Shown here: one piece after another, positions 1 through 8,874 of the stretch
How positions within the stretch are numbered: position 1 is the stretch's first letter
How the letters are laid out: each line of letters begins with the position of its first letter
Assembly: GCA_030651305.1 (NCBI GenBank)
Contig: JAUSCI010000056.1
Location: forward strand, 1 to 64,000
Direction of reading: 5' to 3'
Length of the DNA stretch: 64,000 bases
DNA from: Sulfuritalea sp.
GTDB lineage: Bacteria > Pseudomonadota > Gammaproteobacteria > Burkholderiales > Rhodocyclaceae
Made by a program: the position numbers and the translations under genes
The notes under the pieces: model-generated
What the model saw: only the letters and a program-made list of their open reading frames with translations
What the model was told of the DNA's origin: nothing
Database searches by the model: none

Positions 1-589
1 GCACGATGGCGCCCAGACCGGCGGCAGTGCCGATTGCCGCGAGGCCGGCGACGCCGGCGCCGGCGATGAAGACCTTGGCCGGCGGAACCTTGCCCGCGGC
101 GGTGATCTGGCCATTGAAAAAGCGGCCGAAGGCGTTGGCGGCCTCGATCACGGCGCGGTAGCCGGCGACGCCGGCCTGGGAGGTCAGGGCGTCCATCTTC
201 TGGGCGCGGGAGAGCATGCGCGGCAGCGAGTCGATGGCCAGCACGGTCGCCTTCCTGGCGGCGAGCTGCGTCATCAGTTCCGGATTTTGCGCCGGCCAGA
301 TGAAGCCGATCAAGGTGCCACCTTCACGCAACAGGCCGACTTCCTCGGTCGTCGGTACACATACCTTGAACACGATGTCGGATGCCGCCCACAATTTGTC
401 AGTTCCCTCGATAACTTGCGCACCGGCGGCGCGGTAGGTTTCGTCACTGAAATTTGCGGCATCCCCGGCGCCGGATTCAACCGCAACCGAAAAGCCCAGC
501 TTTATGAGCTTCTCGACGACTTCCGGTACGGTTGCAACGCGTTTCTCGCCGGGGAATACTTCCCGGGGGACTCCGATCTTTAGCGCCAT
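1..589 (-). CDS. pntA: NAD(P) transhydrogenase subunit alpha, 5' part (runs off the window)
   Basis: The first 196 codons are visible, reading leftward from ATG at 589; the rest lies beyond base 1. PntA is the NAD(H)-binding part of the proton-translocating transhydrogenase, which moves hydride between NAD(H) and NADP(H) at the inner membrane. The N-terminus ([19 protein letters not shown]) is the usual start of the alanine dehydrogenase/PntA family. The signature [12 protein letters not shown] followed by [10 protein letters not shown] is present, then a Rossmann glycine motif [11 protein letters not shown] at about residues 182-192, near the window edge. Alanine dehydrogenase shares the fold, but the [12 protein letters not shown] block is typical of transhydrogenase. 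The gene is divergent from corA. Confidence 0.93.
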   Translation of the reverse strand, partial: MALKIGVPREVFPGEKRVATVPEVVEKLIKLGFSVAVESGAGDAANFSDETYRAAGAQVIEGTDKLWAASDIVFKVCVPTTEEVGLLREGGTLIGFIWPAQNPELMTQLAARKATVLAIDSLPRMLSRAQKMDALTSQAGVAGYRAVIEAANAFGRFFNGQITAAGKVPPAKVFIAGAGVAGLAAIGTAAGLGAIV

Positions 590-667
590 GATTCTCCCAT
601 TCGCATGTCCATTGTTAGCCCGCTCCACGAGCGCCTTTTGGGCCCTCCAGGCCGCGTGCCCGATGCA

Positions 668-704
668 CGTTCTGCCTTTGCAGAACGCGCGCCGGCGGTA
701 TGAT
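668..704 (+). promoter_or_regulatory. putative sigma-70 promoter of corA with overlapping palindrome
   Basis: A perfect 8-bp inverted repeat (CGTTCTGC, CTTT, GCAGAACG; 668-687) covers a possible -35 (TTGCAG, 678-683). A good -10, TATGAT, lies at 699-704; the spacing of 15 is short. The start site would be near 711. The palindrome could be an operator. The promoter call rests on consensus alone. Confidence 0.4.
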
Positions 705-725
705 ACGCTTTCCACATCAATCCAT

Positions 726-739
726 TTGATCGAGATCAA
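726..739. promoter_or_regulatory. FNR/ANR-type site in the corA leader
   Basis: TTGATCGAGATCAA matches the FNR consensus TTGAT-N4-ATCAA at every defined position. It lies 20 bp before the corA ATG and downstream of the putative -10 at 699-704. If that promoter is right, bound regulator would block transcription, so anaerobic repression is more likely than activation. Confidence 0.5.
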
Positions 740-759
740 GCCTTCTTCAATCGCCGGAC

Positions 760-1860
760 ATGACGAATCCCAAGCCAAACCGCTCCCGCATCCGCGCCGC
801 CAAAATCCTGTCGCAAGCGGCCAAGGTGGGGCTGGCGCCGGGCGCGCTGATCCATCTCGGCGAGCGCAAGACCGAGCAGCCGACGATCACCCTGATCGAG
901 TACGGCGACACCGAACTGGTCGAGTACTCCTTCAAATCGATCGAAGAAGCAAAAGCCCACACGCCGCAACTGCCGGTGCTCTGGCTCAACGTCCACGGTC
1001 TGCACGAACCCGAGGTGATGGCGGAAATCGGTCGCCGCTTCAAGCTGCACCCCCTGGTGCTGGAAGACATCCTCAACACCAACCAGCGGCCCAAGATCGA
1101 CGACTATGGCGACTACCTGTTCATGGTCGCCCGCTTCTTCGAGATCGAGAGCGATAAGCATCAGATCAATTCCGACCAGGTCAGCCTGATCCTCGGCCGC
1201 AACTTCGTCCTGACTTTCCAGGAGCGCCCCAGCGGCCGCTTCGATCCGGTGCGCGAACGCCTGCGCCAGGATCGCGGCCAGATCCGCAAGCTGGGCGCCG
1301 ACTACCTTGCCTATTCGCTGCTCGACGCCATCGTCGACCGCTATTTCACGATACTCGAAAGCATCGGTGAGCGCACCGAGGAACTCGAGGACATGATGCT
1401 GGAGCACCCCAGGCCTGGCTCGCTGCAGGCGGTACACCAGTTGAAGCGCGAAACGCTTAACCTGCGCCGATCGATCTGGCCCCTGCGCGAAGTGATCAAC
1501 AGCCTGACCCGTGCCGACGATCGCTTCTTCCGGCCGGAAACCCGACCCTACCTGCGGGATATCTATGACCACACGGTACATGCCATCGAGTCGCTGGAAG
1601 CCAACCGCGACGTCATCGCCGGCATGCTCGACATCTATCTGTCGGCCGTCAGCAACCGGGTCAATCAGGAGGTCAGGGCACTCACCGTGGTCGCCATCAT
1701 CTTCATGCCGGCGACGTTGATCTCCGGCATCTTCGGCATGAACTTCAAGGCCATGCCGCCGCTTGATTGGCCCAACGGATTCCTGATTGCACTCGGCATG
1801 ATGGTGGCGGTGGCCACTACGCTGAGCATCATCTTCTGGCGGCGACGCTGGCTGGAGTAA
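760..1860 (+). CDS. corA: CorA-family magnesium/cobalt transporter
   Basis: A 366-residue inner-membrane Mg2+/Co2+ channel of the CorA (2-TM-GxN) family. It has a long acidic cytoplasmic N-terminal domain and two C-terminal membrane helices from about residue 300 to the end. The family's selectivity motif GMN is present in [12 protein letters not shown] at the end of the first helix, and the protein ends with a short basic tail (RRRWLE). The first 25-30 residues are basic and not obviously family sequence, so translation could start later; ATG at 760 is the first good candidate. The gene is divergent from pntA and preceded by an FNR-like palindrome. Confidence 0.93.
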   Translation: MTNPKPNRSRIRAAKILSQAAKVGLAPGALIHLGERKTEQPTITLIEYGDTELVEYSFKSIEEAKAHTPQLPVLWLNVHGLHEPEVMAEIGRRFKLHPLVLEDILNTNQRPKIDDYGDYLFMVARFFEIESDKHQINSDQVSLILGRNFVLTFQERPSGRFDPVRERLRQDRGQIRKLGADYLAYSLLDAIVDRYFTILESIGERTEELEDMMLEHPRPGSLQAVHQLKRETLNLRRSIWPLREVINSLTRADDRFFRPETRPYLRDIYDHTVHAIESLEANRDVIAGMLDIYLSAVSNRVNQEVRALTVVAIIFMPATLISGIFGMNFKAMPPLDWPNGFLIALGMMVAVATTLSIIFWRRRWLE

Positions 1861-2005
1861 TCGGGAAGGAGAATGAGCAGGCGGCGTGGCATGTCAGATG
1901 CTCAGAAAGTGAGATGTCTCTGACCCTGAGGTTTGACCCTGAGGTTTCTCACGGCTGGGGCGCAGCGAGAGGAAAACGTGGTCTGTCCCCTATTGTCCGT
2001 GCGAG
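1861..2005. other. non-coding remnant with a 13-bp tandem duplication
   Basis: No convincing gene. TGACCCTGAGGTT occurs twice in tandem (1921-1946). The segment from about 1974 (AAAACGTGGTCTGTCCCC) resembles short palindromic repeat relics I associate with REP-type elements in Proteobacteria; that link is from memory. Confidence 0.35.
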
Positions 2006-2101
2006 TACCTGAACGGCGATTACCTCATGCTTTACGCGCTGACCGGGGCGACGATTTCTCTGCTGGCGATTCGCCATCACCGCCAAATTCGTTCAGCCTG
2101 A
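2006..2101 (+). pseudogene. C-terminal remnant of a RelE/ParE-family toxin
   Basis: An open stretch of 31 codons ending in TGA reads YLNGDYLMLYALTG followed by LLAIRHHRQIRSA. This is the typical end of RelE/ParE toxins: a beta strand, then an (I/L)LAIRHxR motif. Nothing upstream restores the N-terminal two thirds of such a toxin (about 90-100 residues), there is no ribosome binding site, and no antitoxin partner is seen. I read it as the 3' relic of a lost toxin gene next to repeat debris. Confidence 0.55.
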
Positions 2102-2158
2102 GCCGGTAACCGCCGTACCCCCATCCGCTACGACGAGGGTCGATAGCCGCCGCGCGCC

Positions 2159-3823
2159 TTATCTTCCTCGCAACAGGCGGCGCTGCACCTTGCCGGTGGT
2201 GGTCATCGGCAGGGCATCGATGAATTCGATGATCTTGGGGTATTCGTAGGGCGCCAGGAATTGCCGCACATGCTGTTGCAGCGATGCCTCCATTTCAGGT
2301 GACGGGAGTTCTCCCGGTTGCAGCACGATGAAGGCCTTGACCACCGCACCGCGCTCCGGGTCGGGCTCGCCGATCACGGCGGCATTGGCCACCGCCGGAT
2401 GCTTGACCAGGCAATTCTCGATCTCGCCCGGCCCGATGCGATAGCCGGCGCTCTTGAACATGTCGTCGCTGCGCCCCTGATACCAGAGCACGCCGTCTTC
2501 ATCCGTCTTCGCCAGATCGCCGGTGCGACCCCAGGCGTCAGCATCGTCGATGCCGCCGCCAAAAAACTTGTCGGCTGTGGCCTGCGGATTCCGCCAGTAG
2601 CCGATCATGAACACCGGGTCCATGACTCCGTCGCAGCTGCGCCGCACGCAGAGTTCGCCGAGTTCGCCGGGCGCCGCCGGCTGGCCGGCATCGTCGAGCA
2701 CGGCGACGTGGTGTCCGGGATAGCCGCGCCCCATGGCGCCGGGCTTGGGCGGCGTCACCGCACTGCAGTTGCCGATGACGTAGTTGATCTCGGTCTGGCC
2801 GCACATCTCGTTGACCGTCACCCCCAGCGCCTCCTGCACCCAGTGGCATACTGCCTCGCCGACGGTCTCGCCTGCGCTCATGATGCTGCGCAAGCTGAGG
2901 TCGTACTTCTCCTTCGGCTGCGGCACGGCCTTCATCATCATCTTCAGCGCCGTGGGAAACAGGAAGCTGTTCTTCACGCCGTACTTCTCCATCAGCCAGA
3001 AAGCCTTCTCCGGATCGAAGCGGCCGCGATAACCGAGCAGCGGCTGACCGAAGTTCCAGCTCGGCAGCAGCGCATCGAACAGCCCCCCGGTCCAGGCCCA
3101 GTCGGCTGGCGACCAGAACATGTCGCCGCGCTGCGGATAGAAGTTGTGCGAACTGACAAAGCCCGGCAGGTTGCCCAGCAGGCTCCGCTGCGCCAGCAAG
3201 GCGCCCTTGGGGTTGCCGGTGGTGCCGCTGGTGTACATGATCATCGCCGCATCGTCGGCCGCAGTGTCCGTCGCGATGTAGCGTGACGACGCCAGCGGCA
3301 GCAGGGTGGCCCACTCGCGCACCCAGGATTCACGCGCGCCGCCGACGCCGATGACGTGTCTCAGCTGCGGCAATGCCGCGCGCGCCACGGCGAGTTTTTC
3401 CAGGCCGCCCTCGTCGACGATGGCAACCCGCACCTCGGCGTGCGACAGCCGGAATTCCAGCGCCTCGGCGCCGAACAGGTGCGACACCGGCACCGCAATC
3501 GCACCCATCTGGTAGCAGGCCATGTGGGCAATGCCGGTTTCCGGACGCTGCGGCAGCATGATGGCGACGCGGTCGCCGGCCATCACGCCCATGGCGCCGA
3601 GCACGTTGGACAGGCGATTGGCGGCCTGCTGCACGTCCCAGAAGGTCCAGGCCTCGGTGTGTCCGGCTTCGTCCTCGTAGTACAGGGCGAAGCGCGAACG
3701 GTCATCGGCCCAGCGTCCGCAGCAGGCGCGGGCAATGTTGTAGCGCGCCGGCACCTGCCAGCGAAACGACGCCCGCAGGGTCTGCCAGTCGCGCGCCGTG
3801 GCGTCGAGTCCGATGTCCGTCAT
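2159..3823 (-). CDS. acyl-CoA synthetase (AMP-forming acid:CoA ligase)
   Basis: A 554-residue ANL-superfamily enzyme that activates a carboxylic acid to its acyl-CoA via an acyl-adenylate. Seen motifs are the P-loop YTSGTTGNPKGALL, the hinge and adenylate-binding block GRTGDLAKTDEDGVLWYQGR followed by SDDMFKSAGYRI, and the C-terminal catalytic lysine in TTTGKVQRR. The frame stays open far upstream, but the ATG at 3823 overlaps the glcF stop codon (ATGA), which marks the real start. As last gene of the glycolate/glycerate operon it is co-transcribed with glcDEF. Substrate is unknown; medium-chain, branched or a small hydroxy acid are all possible. Confidence 0.88.
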   Translation of the reverse strand: MTDIGLDATARDWQTLRASFRWQVPARYNIARACCGRWADDRSRFALYYEDEAGHTEAWTFWDVQQAANRLSNVLGAMGVMAGDRVAIMLPQRPETGIAHMACYQMGAIAVPVSHLFGAEALEFRLSHAEVRVAIVDEGGLEKLAVARAALPQLRHVIGVGGARESWVREWATLLPLASSRYIATDTAADDAAMIMYTSGTTGNPKGALLAQRSLLGNLPGFVSSHNFYPQRGDMFWSPADWAWTGGLFDALLPSWNFGQPLLGYRGRFDPEKAFWLMEKYGVKNSFLFPTALKMMMKAVPQPKEKYDLSLRSIMSAGETVGEAVCHWVQEALGVTVNEMCGQTEINYVIGNCSAVTPPKPGAMGRGYPGHHVAVLDDAGQPAAPGELGELCVRRSCDGVMDPVFMIGYWRNPQATADKFFGGGIDDADAWGRTGDLAKTDEDGVLWYQGRSDDMFKSAGYRIGPGEIENCLVKHPAVANAAVIGEPDPERGAVVKAFIVLQPGELPSPEMEASLQQHVRQFLAPYEYPKIIEFIDALPMTTTGKVQRRLLRGR

Positions 3824-5061
3824 GCGGACAGCCGCGCGTCGAGCACTTCGATCCAGTGTTTCACCGGCAAGGCGGTGGCACCTTGCAGATGCCCCATGCA
3901 ACCCACGTTTGCGCTGGCGATCACGGCCGGACCGCCAGCCGTCAGGGCGCCAATCTTGTTGTCCCGCAAACGCTGCGAAAGCTCCGGCTGCAAAACCGAG
4001 TAGGTGCCCGCCGAGCCGCAGCACAAATGCGAATCGGCCACTGCGGTCAGCGTATAGCCGGCGGCAGTCAGCAGCGACTCGACCGCACCGCGAATCTTGA
4101 GTCCGTGCTGCAGGCTGCACGGACTGTGAAACGCCAGCACCCGTTGGCTTTCCGGCAAGAGCGCGCAGTCCTGCAGCAAGGGCGCCAGGCGCGCCGCCTC
4201 GGCCGCAATGACTTCGCTGATATCGCGCGTCGCCAGCACCACCCTCGCCGCCTTCACCGCATAGTCCGGATCGTCCTGTAGCAGATAGGCATATTCGAGC
4301 ACGTGCGAGCCGCAGCCCGAGGCGGTCATCACCAGACCTTCCGCGCCGGATTCGAGCAGCGGCCACCAGGCGTCGATGTTGCGCCTGGCGTCATCGCGCG
4401 CACCTTCGGCGGCATTGAGGTGGGCTCGCACTGCGCCACAACAACCCGCCCCCGCTGCTTCGACCATCTGGATGCCGAGGCGATCCAGCACGCGCCGGGT
4501 CGCGCCATTGACATTCGGATACATCGAGGGCTGGACACAGCCGGCCAGCGCGATCAGGCGCCGCGCATGGCTGCGCTGCGGCACGGCGCCAGCCGAGGAA
4601 AGCGGCGGCACCATGGCCCGTAGCGCGCCCGGCAGGACCATCCGCACCGACTGCCCCAGCTTCATCGCGGTGCCGAACAGCATCGAACGCGGCAACAGGT
4701 TTTTCAGCGCGCCGCGCATCAAGGCATCGCCTCCCGTGCGCGGCACCTTGCTTTCGACCACCTCGCGGCCGATGTCGAGCAGGCGCGTGTAATGCACGCC
4801 CGAGGGACAGGTGCTCTCGCAGGAACGGCAACTCAGGCAACGGTCGAGGTGCAGGCGGGTCTTTTCGGTCGGTTCGACGCCCTCCAGAACTTGCTTGATC
4901 AGATAGATGCGGCCACGCGGGCCGTCGAGCTCGTCGCCGAGCAACTGATAGGTCGGGCAGGTCGCCGTGCAGAAACCGCAATGCACGCAACGACCCAGTA
5001 TCTCCTCGGCCTCGCGGCCGGCGGAAGTGTGGCGTATGAAATCCGCGAGATGGGTTTCCAT
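3820..5061 (-). CDS. glcF: glycolate oxidase iron-sulfur subunit GlcF
   Basis: A 413-residue subunit of membrane-associated glycolate dehydrogenase that carries electrons from GlcD/GlcE to the quinone pool. Two ferredoxin-type [4Fe-4S] motifs are intact near the N-terminus: CVHCGFCTATCP and CLSCRSCESTCP. Two CCG-type cysteine-rich domains follow; the first shows GAGCCGAV and the second CCGSAGTY. The start METHL at 5061 overlaps the glcE stop by one base (TGATG), which excludes the longer upstream open frame. The 3' end overlaps the acyl-CoA ligase start by 4 bases. Length is normal for GlcF. Confidence 0.95.
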   Translation of the reverse strand: METHLADFIRHTSAGREAEEILGRCVHCGFCTATCPTYQLLGDELDGPRGRIYLIKQVLEGVEPTEKTRLHLDRCLSCRSCESTCPSGVHYTRLLDIGREVVESKVPRTGGDALMRGALKNLLPRSMLFGTAMKLGQSVRMVLPGALRAMVPPLSSAGAVPQRSHARRLIALAGCVQPSMYPNVNGATRRVLDRLGIQMVEAAGAGCCGAVRAHLNAAEGARDDARRNIDAWWPLLESGAEGLVMTASGCGSHVLEYAYLLQDDPDYAVKAARVVLATRDISEVIAAEAARLAPLLQDCALLPESQRVLAFHSPCSLQHGLKIRGAVESLLTAAGYTLTAVADSHLCCGSAGTYSVLQPELSQRLRDNKIGALTAGGPAVIASANVGCMGHLQGATALPVKHWIEVLDARLSA

Positions 5062-6110
5062 CACAGTTCCGGATACAAGCGGCCGGGGTTGAATACGCCG
5101 TAGGGATCGAAGCTCTGCTTGAGGCGGCGGTGCACTTCCATCAGACCGGGGGGCAGGGGCGAGAAAACACCGCCGGTCTTGTCGCCGCCGCGAAACAGGG
5201 TGGCGTGCCCCCCCGCCTTCGCCGCCATGTCGCGCAAGCTTGCGACGTCGACGGCACCGCGCAGCCAGCGTTGCGCACCGCCCCAGTCGATCAGTTGCGG
5301 CGCGGGCAGATCCAGCGACGGCGTCACCGATGGCAATGAGAGGCGCCACAGCGGCTCATCGCCGGCGAAGAACTGTGCTGTCTGCTCGCGCAACGCGGTC
5401 CAGAAATCAGCCGCCTCCGTCTCGGCAATACGTTCGCCACCCAGACTCTTGCAGGCAGCGGTGATGGCGGCCTGCGCGCCGCACAGTCGCAGCGTCAGCA
5501 CGTCGCCCTGCCAACAGGTCGCGGCCAGCGGTACGGGCTGGCCGGCCCAGCGGTTCATGGCGTCCAAGGCCTGGTCCTGCGGCAACTCGAAACGCAGCGT
5601 AGCCTCCGCCGCCGGCAGCGGCATCACCTTGAGCGACACGTCCAGAATCAGGCCCAGCGTGCCGAGGCTGCCGGTGATCAGGCGCGAGACATCGAAACCG
5701 GCGACATTTTTCATCACCTGGCCACCGAAAATCAGTTCGCGGCCTTCGCCGTCCATCAGCGTCACGCCGAGCACGAAGTCGCGCAGACTGCCCGCGGTTG
5801 CCCGGCGCGGGCCGGACAGCCCGGCGGCGACGGCACCACCGATGGTGGCCGCGCCAAACCGCGGCGGCTCGCAGGCAATGCATTGCCGCCGTGCCGCCAG
5901 AGCCGACTCTATCTCGGCCAGCGGCGTTCCGCAGCGCGCCGTGATCACCAGTTCCGACGGTTCGTAGCCAACGATGCCGCTGTGGCTGCGCGTATCGAGC
6001 ATCTCGCCCCGCAGCGGCCCGCCGTAAAAATCCTTGCTGCCGCCACCGCGCAGGCGCAAGGGCCTGCGTTCGAGAATCCGCGAACGAAACTCCTCGACTT
6101 GATCGTTCAC
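5061..6110 (-). CDS. glcE: glycolate oxidase FAD-binding subunit GlcE
   Basis: A 349-residue FAD-binding subunit of glycolate oxidase with a PCMH-type FAD domain. The N-terminal flavin-binding region shows RLRGGGSKDFYG and then GAATIGGAVAAGLSGPRR. GQVMKNVAGFDVSRL and ITGSLGTLGLI are characteristic of GlcE. It is shorter than GlcD because it lacks the full C-terminal substrate cap. It overlaps glcD by 4 bases and glcF by 1, so the three subunits are translationally coupled. Confidence 0.95.
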   Translation of the reverse strand: MNDQVEEFRSRILERRPLRLRGGGSKDFYGGPLRGEMLDTRSHSGIVGYEPSELVITARCGTPLAEIESALAARRQCIACEPPRFGAATIGGAVAAGLSGPRRATAGSLRDFVLGVTLMDGEGRELIFGGQVMKNVAGFDVSRLITGSLGTLGLILDVSLKVMPLPAAEATLRFELPQDQALDAMNRWAGQPVPLAATCWQGDVLTLRLCGAQAAITAACKSLGGERIAETEAADFWTALREQTAQFFAGDEPLWRLSLPSVTPSLDLPAPQLIDWGGAQRWLRGAVDVASLRDMAAKAGGHATLFRGGDKTGGVFSPLPPGLMEVHRRLKQSFDPYGVFNPGRLYPEL

Positions 6111-7579
6111 CGCGCGCTCCCGATCAAGCGATACTCGGAACAGTGCCGCGGGTAAGGCACCGCCTTGCCGGGGTTGAGCAGCGTCAGCGGATCAAAGGCC
6201 GCCTTGACCGCATGGAATTTATCGAGTTCCTCGCGGGAAAACTGGACGCACATCTGCCTGACCTTTTCGATGCCGACGCCATGCTCGCCGGTGATGGTGC
6301 CGCCGACATCGACCGACAGTTCGAGAATCTTTGCGCCGAAGGCGATCGCACGTTCCGTCTCGCCCGGATTGCGCGCATCGAACATGATCAGCGGGTGCAG
6401 GTTGCCGTCCCCGGCATGGAACACGTTGGCGCAGCGCAGGTGGAATTCGGCGGACAACTCGGCGATTCGGGTCAGGACATGGGCCACATGTTTGCGCGGA
6501 ATCGTGCCGTCCATGCACATATAGTCGGGCGTGATGCGGCCCACGGCCGGGAAGGCAGCCTTGCGCCCGGCCCAATACTTGAGACGCTCCGCCTCGCTTT
6601 GTGAAATGCGCAGTTGGCGGGCGCCGTTCTGCTCCAGCAGCACCGACATGGCGGCAATTTCCTCGGCGACCTCTTCCGCCGTGCCGTCGGATTCGGCGAG
6701 CAGGATCGCCGCCGCCGTCAGGTCGTAGCCGGCATGGACGAAATCCTCGACCGCGGCCGTGGCGAGCTTGTCCATCATCTCCAGGCCGGCGGGAATGATG
6801 CCCGCAGCGATGATCGCCGCTACCGCATCACCGGCATCGACCACGCTGTCGAAGCTGGCCATTACCACCTGGGCAGTGCGCGGCTTGGGCGTCAGCTTGA
6901 CGGTGGCCTCGAGCACCACGCCGAGCATGCCTTCCGATCCGATCATCAGCGCCAGCAGGTCGTAGCCGGGATCATCGAGGGCATGCGAACCGACCTCGAT
7001 GACGTCGCCGTTCATCAGCGCCACGCGCAGCCTGACGACGTTGTGCAAGGTCAAGCCGTACTTCAGGCAATGCACGCCGCCGGAGTTTTCCGCGACGTTG
7101 CCGCCAATGGTGCAGGCAATCTGCGAACTTGGGTCCGGCGCGTAGTAGAGCCCGTGGGGGGCGACCGCCTCGGAGATGGCCAGGTTGCGCACGCCGGGCT
7201 GGACCCGCGCCAGGCGCGCCAGCGGATCGATTTCCAGAATGCGCATGAATTTCGCCAGCGACAAGACCACGCCCTGCACCACCGGCGTGGCGCCGCCGGA
7301 AAGGCCGGTGCCGGCGCCGCGCGCCACCACCGGCACCTGTCGCGCGTAACAGACTTTGAGCACCGCCACCACCTGTTCGTCATTCTGCGGCAAGGCGACC
7401 GCCCACGGCAGGGCGCTATAGGCGGTGAGTCCGTCGCATTCGTAGGGTTTCAAATCCTCGGTCGCGGACAACAGCGCCGCCGCCGGCAGCACGCGCGCAA
7501 GTTCGGCCAGCAAGGCTTCGCGATCGGGGTTGGTGGCGTCCCGCGCCGCAGCGGCAGCGTAGTCGTGCTGACTCGTCAT
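6107..7579 (-). CDS. glcD: glycolate oxidase catalytic subunit GlcD
   Basis: A 490-residue FAD-linked oxidase that converts glycolate (and often D-lactate) to glyoxylate. The FAD-binding PCMH domain shows VVARGAGTGLSGGATP and GGNVAENSGGVHCLKYG. The C-terminal FAD-oxidase domain has the family motifs NVFHAGDGNLHPLI and GGTITGEHGVG. Length is as expected for GlcD. It overlaps gckA by 4 bases upstream and glcE by 4 bases downstream. With gckA and hyi in the same operon, the glyoxylate produced is probably routed through tartronate semialdehyde or hydroxypyruvate to glycerate. Confidence 0.96.
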   Translation of the reverse strand: MTSQHDYAAAAARDATNPDREALLAELARVLPAAALLSATEDLKPYECDGLTAYSALPWAVALPQNDEQVVAVLKVCYARQVPVVARGAGTGLSGGATPVVQGVVLSLAKFMRILEIDPLARLARVQPGVRNLAISEAVAPHGLYYAPDPSSQIACTIGGNVAENSGGVHCLKYGLTLHNVVRLRVALMNGDVIEVGSHALDDPGYDLLALMIGSEGMLGVVLEATVKLTPKPRTAQVVMASFDSVVDAGDAVAAIIAAGIIPAGLEMMDKLATAAVEDFVHAGYDLTAAAILLAESDGTAEEVAEEIAAMSVLLEQNGARQLRISQSEAERLKYWAGRKAAFPAVGRITPDYMCMDGTIPRKHVAHVLTRIAELSAEFHLRCANVFHAGDGNLHPLIMFDARNPGETERAIAFGAKILELSVDVGGTITGEHGVGIEKVRQMCVQFSREELDKFHAVKAAFDPLTLLNPGKAVPYPRHCSEYRLIGSAR

Positions 7580-8874
7580 TTCTTCTCCGCCGGTTCGATC
7601 AGGATTGCCCTGAAATCATTCACATTGGTACGGGTCGGCCCGGTGACGACAAGATCACCGAGGGCCTGGAACACACCGTACGCGTCATTGTCGACCAGTC
7701 GTGCGCGCAAATCAATTGCCGCGGCAGCGGCGCGCGCCGGCGTATCGGGCAACAGCAGCGCACCGGCATTGTCTTCCGAGCCATCGATGCCATCCGTATC
7801 GCAGGCGATGGCATGGATGCGTTCATGCCCACCCAGTGCCAGCGCCAGTCCGAGCAGGAATTCGGCGTTGCGTCCGCCTCGCCCTTTGCCGCTCACCGTG
7901 ACCGTGGTCTCGCCGCCGGAGAGCAGCACGCAGGGCGCCGGCAGGGGCACGCCATGCGCGGCGCAGGACAGCGCGATGCCGCCGAGGACACGCGCCGCCT
8001 CGCGCGCTTCGCCTTCGATGGCGTCACCCAGCACTAGTGGCACGAAGCCCTGTGTGCGTGCCGCGGTCGCCGCCGCCGCAAGCGCCTGTTGCGCCGTGGC
8101 AATGATGTGCGACTCGCAGCGCGCAAAACGCGGATCGTCGGCCTTGGGTGTTTCGGCTGCGCCTGTCAGCAGCGCCTGACGTGCGGCGGCAGGCAATTCG
8201 ATGCCATAACGCGTGACGATCTCCAGCGCATCGGCGCAACTGGTCGGATCGGGCACGGTGGGGCCGGAGGCAATCGTCGACAGGTCGTCGCCAGGCACAT
8301 CGGAAATTGCCAGCGTCAGCACTCGCGCCGGAGCGGCGGCCAGCGCCAGACGGCCGCCCTTGATGGCCGACAGATGCTTCCTGACGCAGTTGATCTCGCC
8401 GATACTGGCGCCGCTACTCAGCAGGGCCTTGGTTACGCCACGCTTCTCTGCCAGAGCAATGCCAGCCATCGGCGCCGCGAGCAAGGCCGACCCGCCGCCG
8501 GAAAGCAGCACCAACACCAGATCGTCGGCGGTCATCCCTCCTACGGCGTCGAGAATGCGCGCGGCCGCCTGCTGCCCGGCGGCATCGGGCGCCGGATGGG
8601 CGGCTTCGACGACTTCGATGTACCGCGTCGGCGCGCCATGTCCGTAACGTGTGACGACCAGACCGGAAAGCCGCGCCGGATCGCCGCGCCAGTTCTCCTC
8701 GACCGCGCGGGCCATGGCGGCCGCCGCCTTGCCAGCGCCGACTATTACCGTGCGCCCGGCGGCAGGCGGCTCAGGCAACCAGGCAGGCAGGCAGCGCGCC
8801 GGATCGGCGGCGGCAACGGCAGCATCGAACAAGCCGCGCAGGAGGGTCCGCTGCGGGGAAAAAGTTACCGCCAT
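7576..8874 (-). CDS. gckA: glycerate 2-kinase (GckA/TtuD, MOFRL family)
   Basis: A 432-residue kinase that phosphorylates D-glycerate to 2-phosphoglycerate, the exit from the glycerate pathway into glycolysis. The N-terminal DUF4147 domain shows IVGAGKAAAAMA and VLLSGGGSALLAAP. The C-terminal MOFRL domain contains LLSGGETTVTVSGKGRGGRN and DTDGIDGSEDNAGA, which identify the family. Older annotations call such proteins hydroxypyruvate reductase (TtuD); the kinase activity is the better-supported one. It overlaps hyi by 10 bases and glcD by 4. Confidence 0.93.
   Translation of the reverse strand: MAVTFSPQRTLLRGLFDAAVAAADPARCLPAWLPEPPAAGRTVIVGAGKAAAAMARAVEENWRGDPARLSGLVVTRYGHGAPTRYIEVVEAAHPAPDAAGQQAAARILDAVGGMTADDLVLVLLSGGGSALLAAPMAGIALAEKRGVTKALLSSGASIGEINCVRKHLSAIKGGRLALAAAPARVLTLAISDVPGDDLSTIASGPTVPDPTSCADALEIVTRYGIELPAAARQALLTGAAETPKADDPRFARCESHIIATAQQALAAAATAARTQGFVPLVLGDAIEGEAREAARVLGGIALSCAAHGVPLPAPCVLLSGGETTVTVSGKGRGGRNAEFLLGLALALGGHERIHAIACDTDGIDGSEDNAGALLLPDTPARAAAAAIDLRARLVDNDAYGVFQALGDLVVTGPTRTNVNDFRAILIEPAEKK

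Noticed and set aside
3824-4366. N-terminal extension of the acyl-CoA ligase
   Set aside because: The extension overlaps glcF in another frame and resembles nothing. The ATGA overlap at 3820-3823 gives a normal ligase start.
8728-8745. A further copy of the dispersed 25-nt repeat in gckA
   Set aside because: Only CCAGCGCCGACT matches; it encodes the conserved VGAGK motif of glycerate kinase, so coding constraint explains it.
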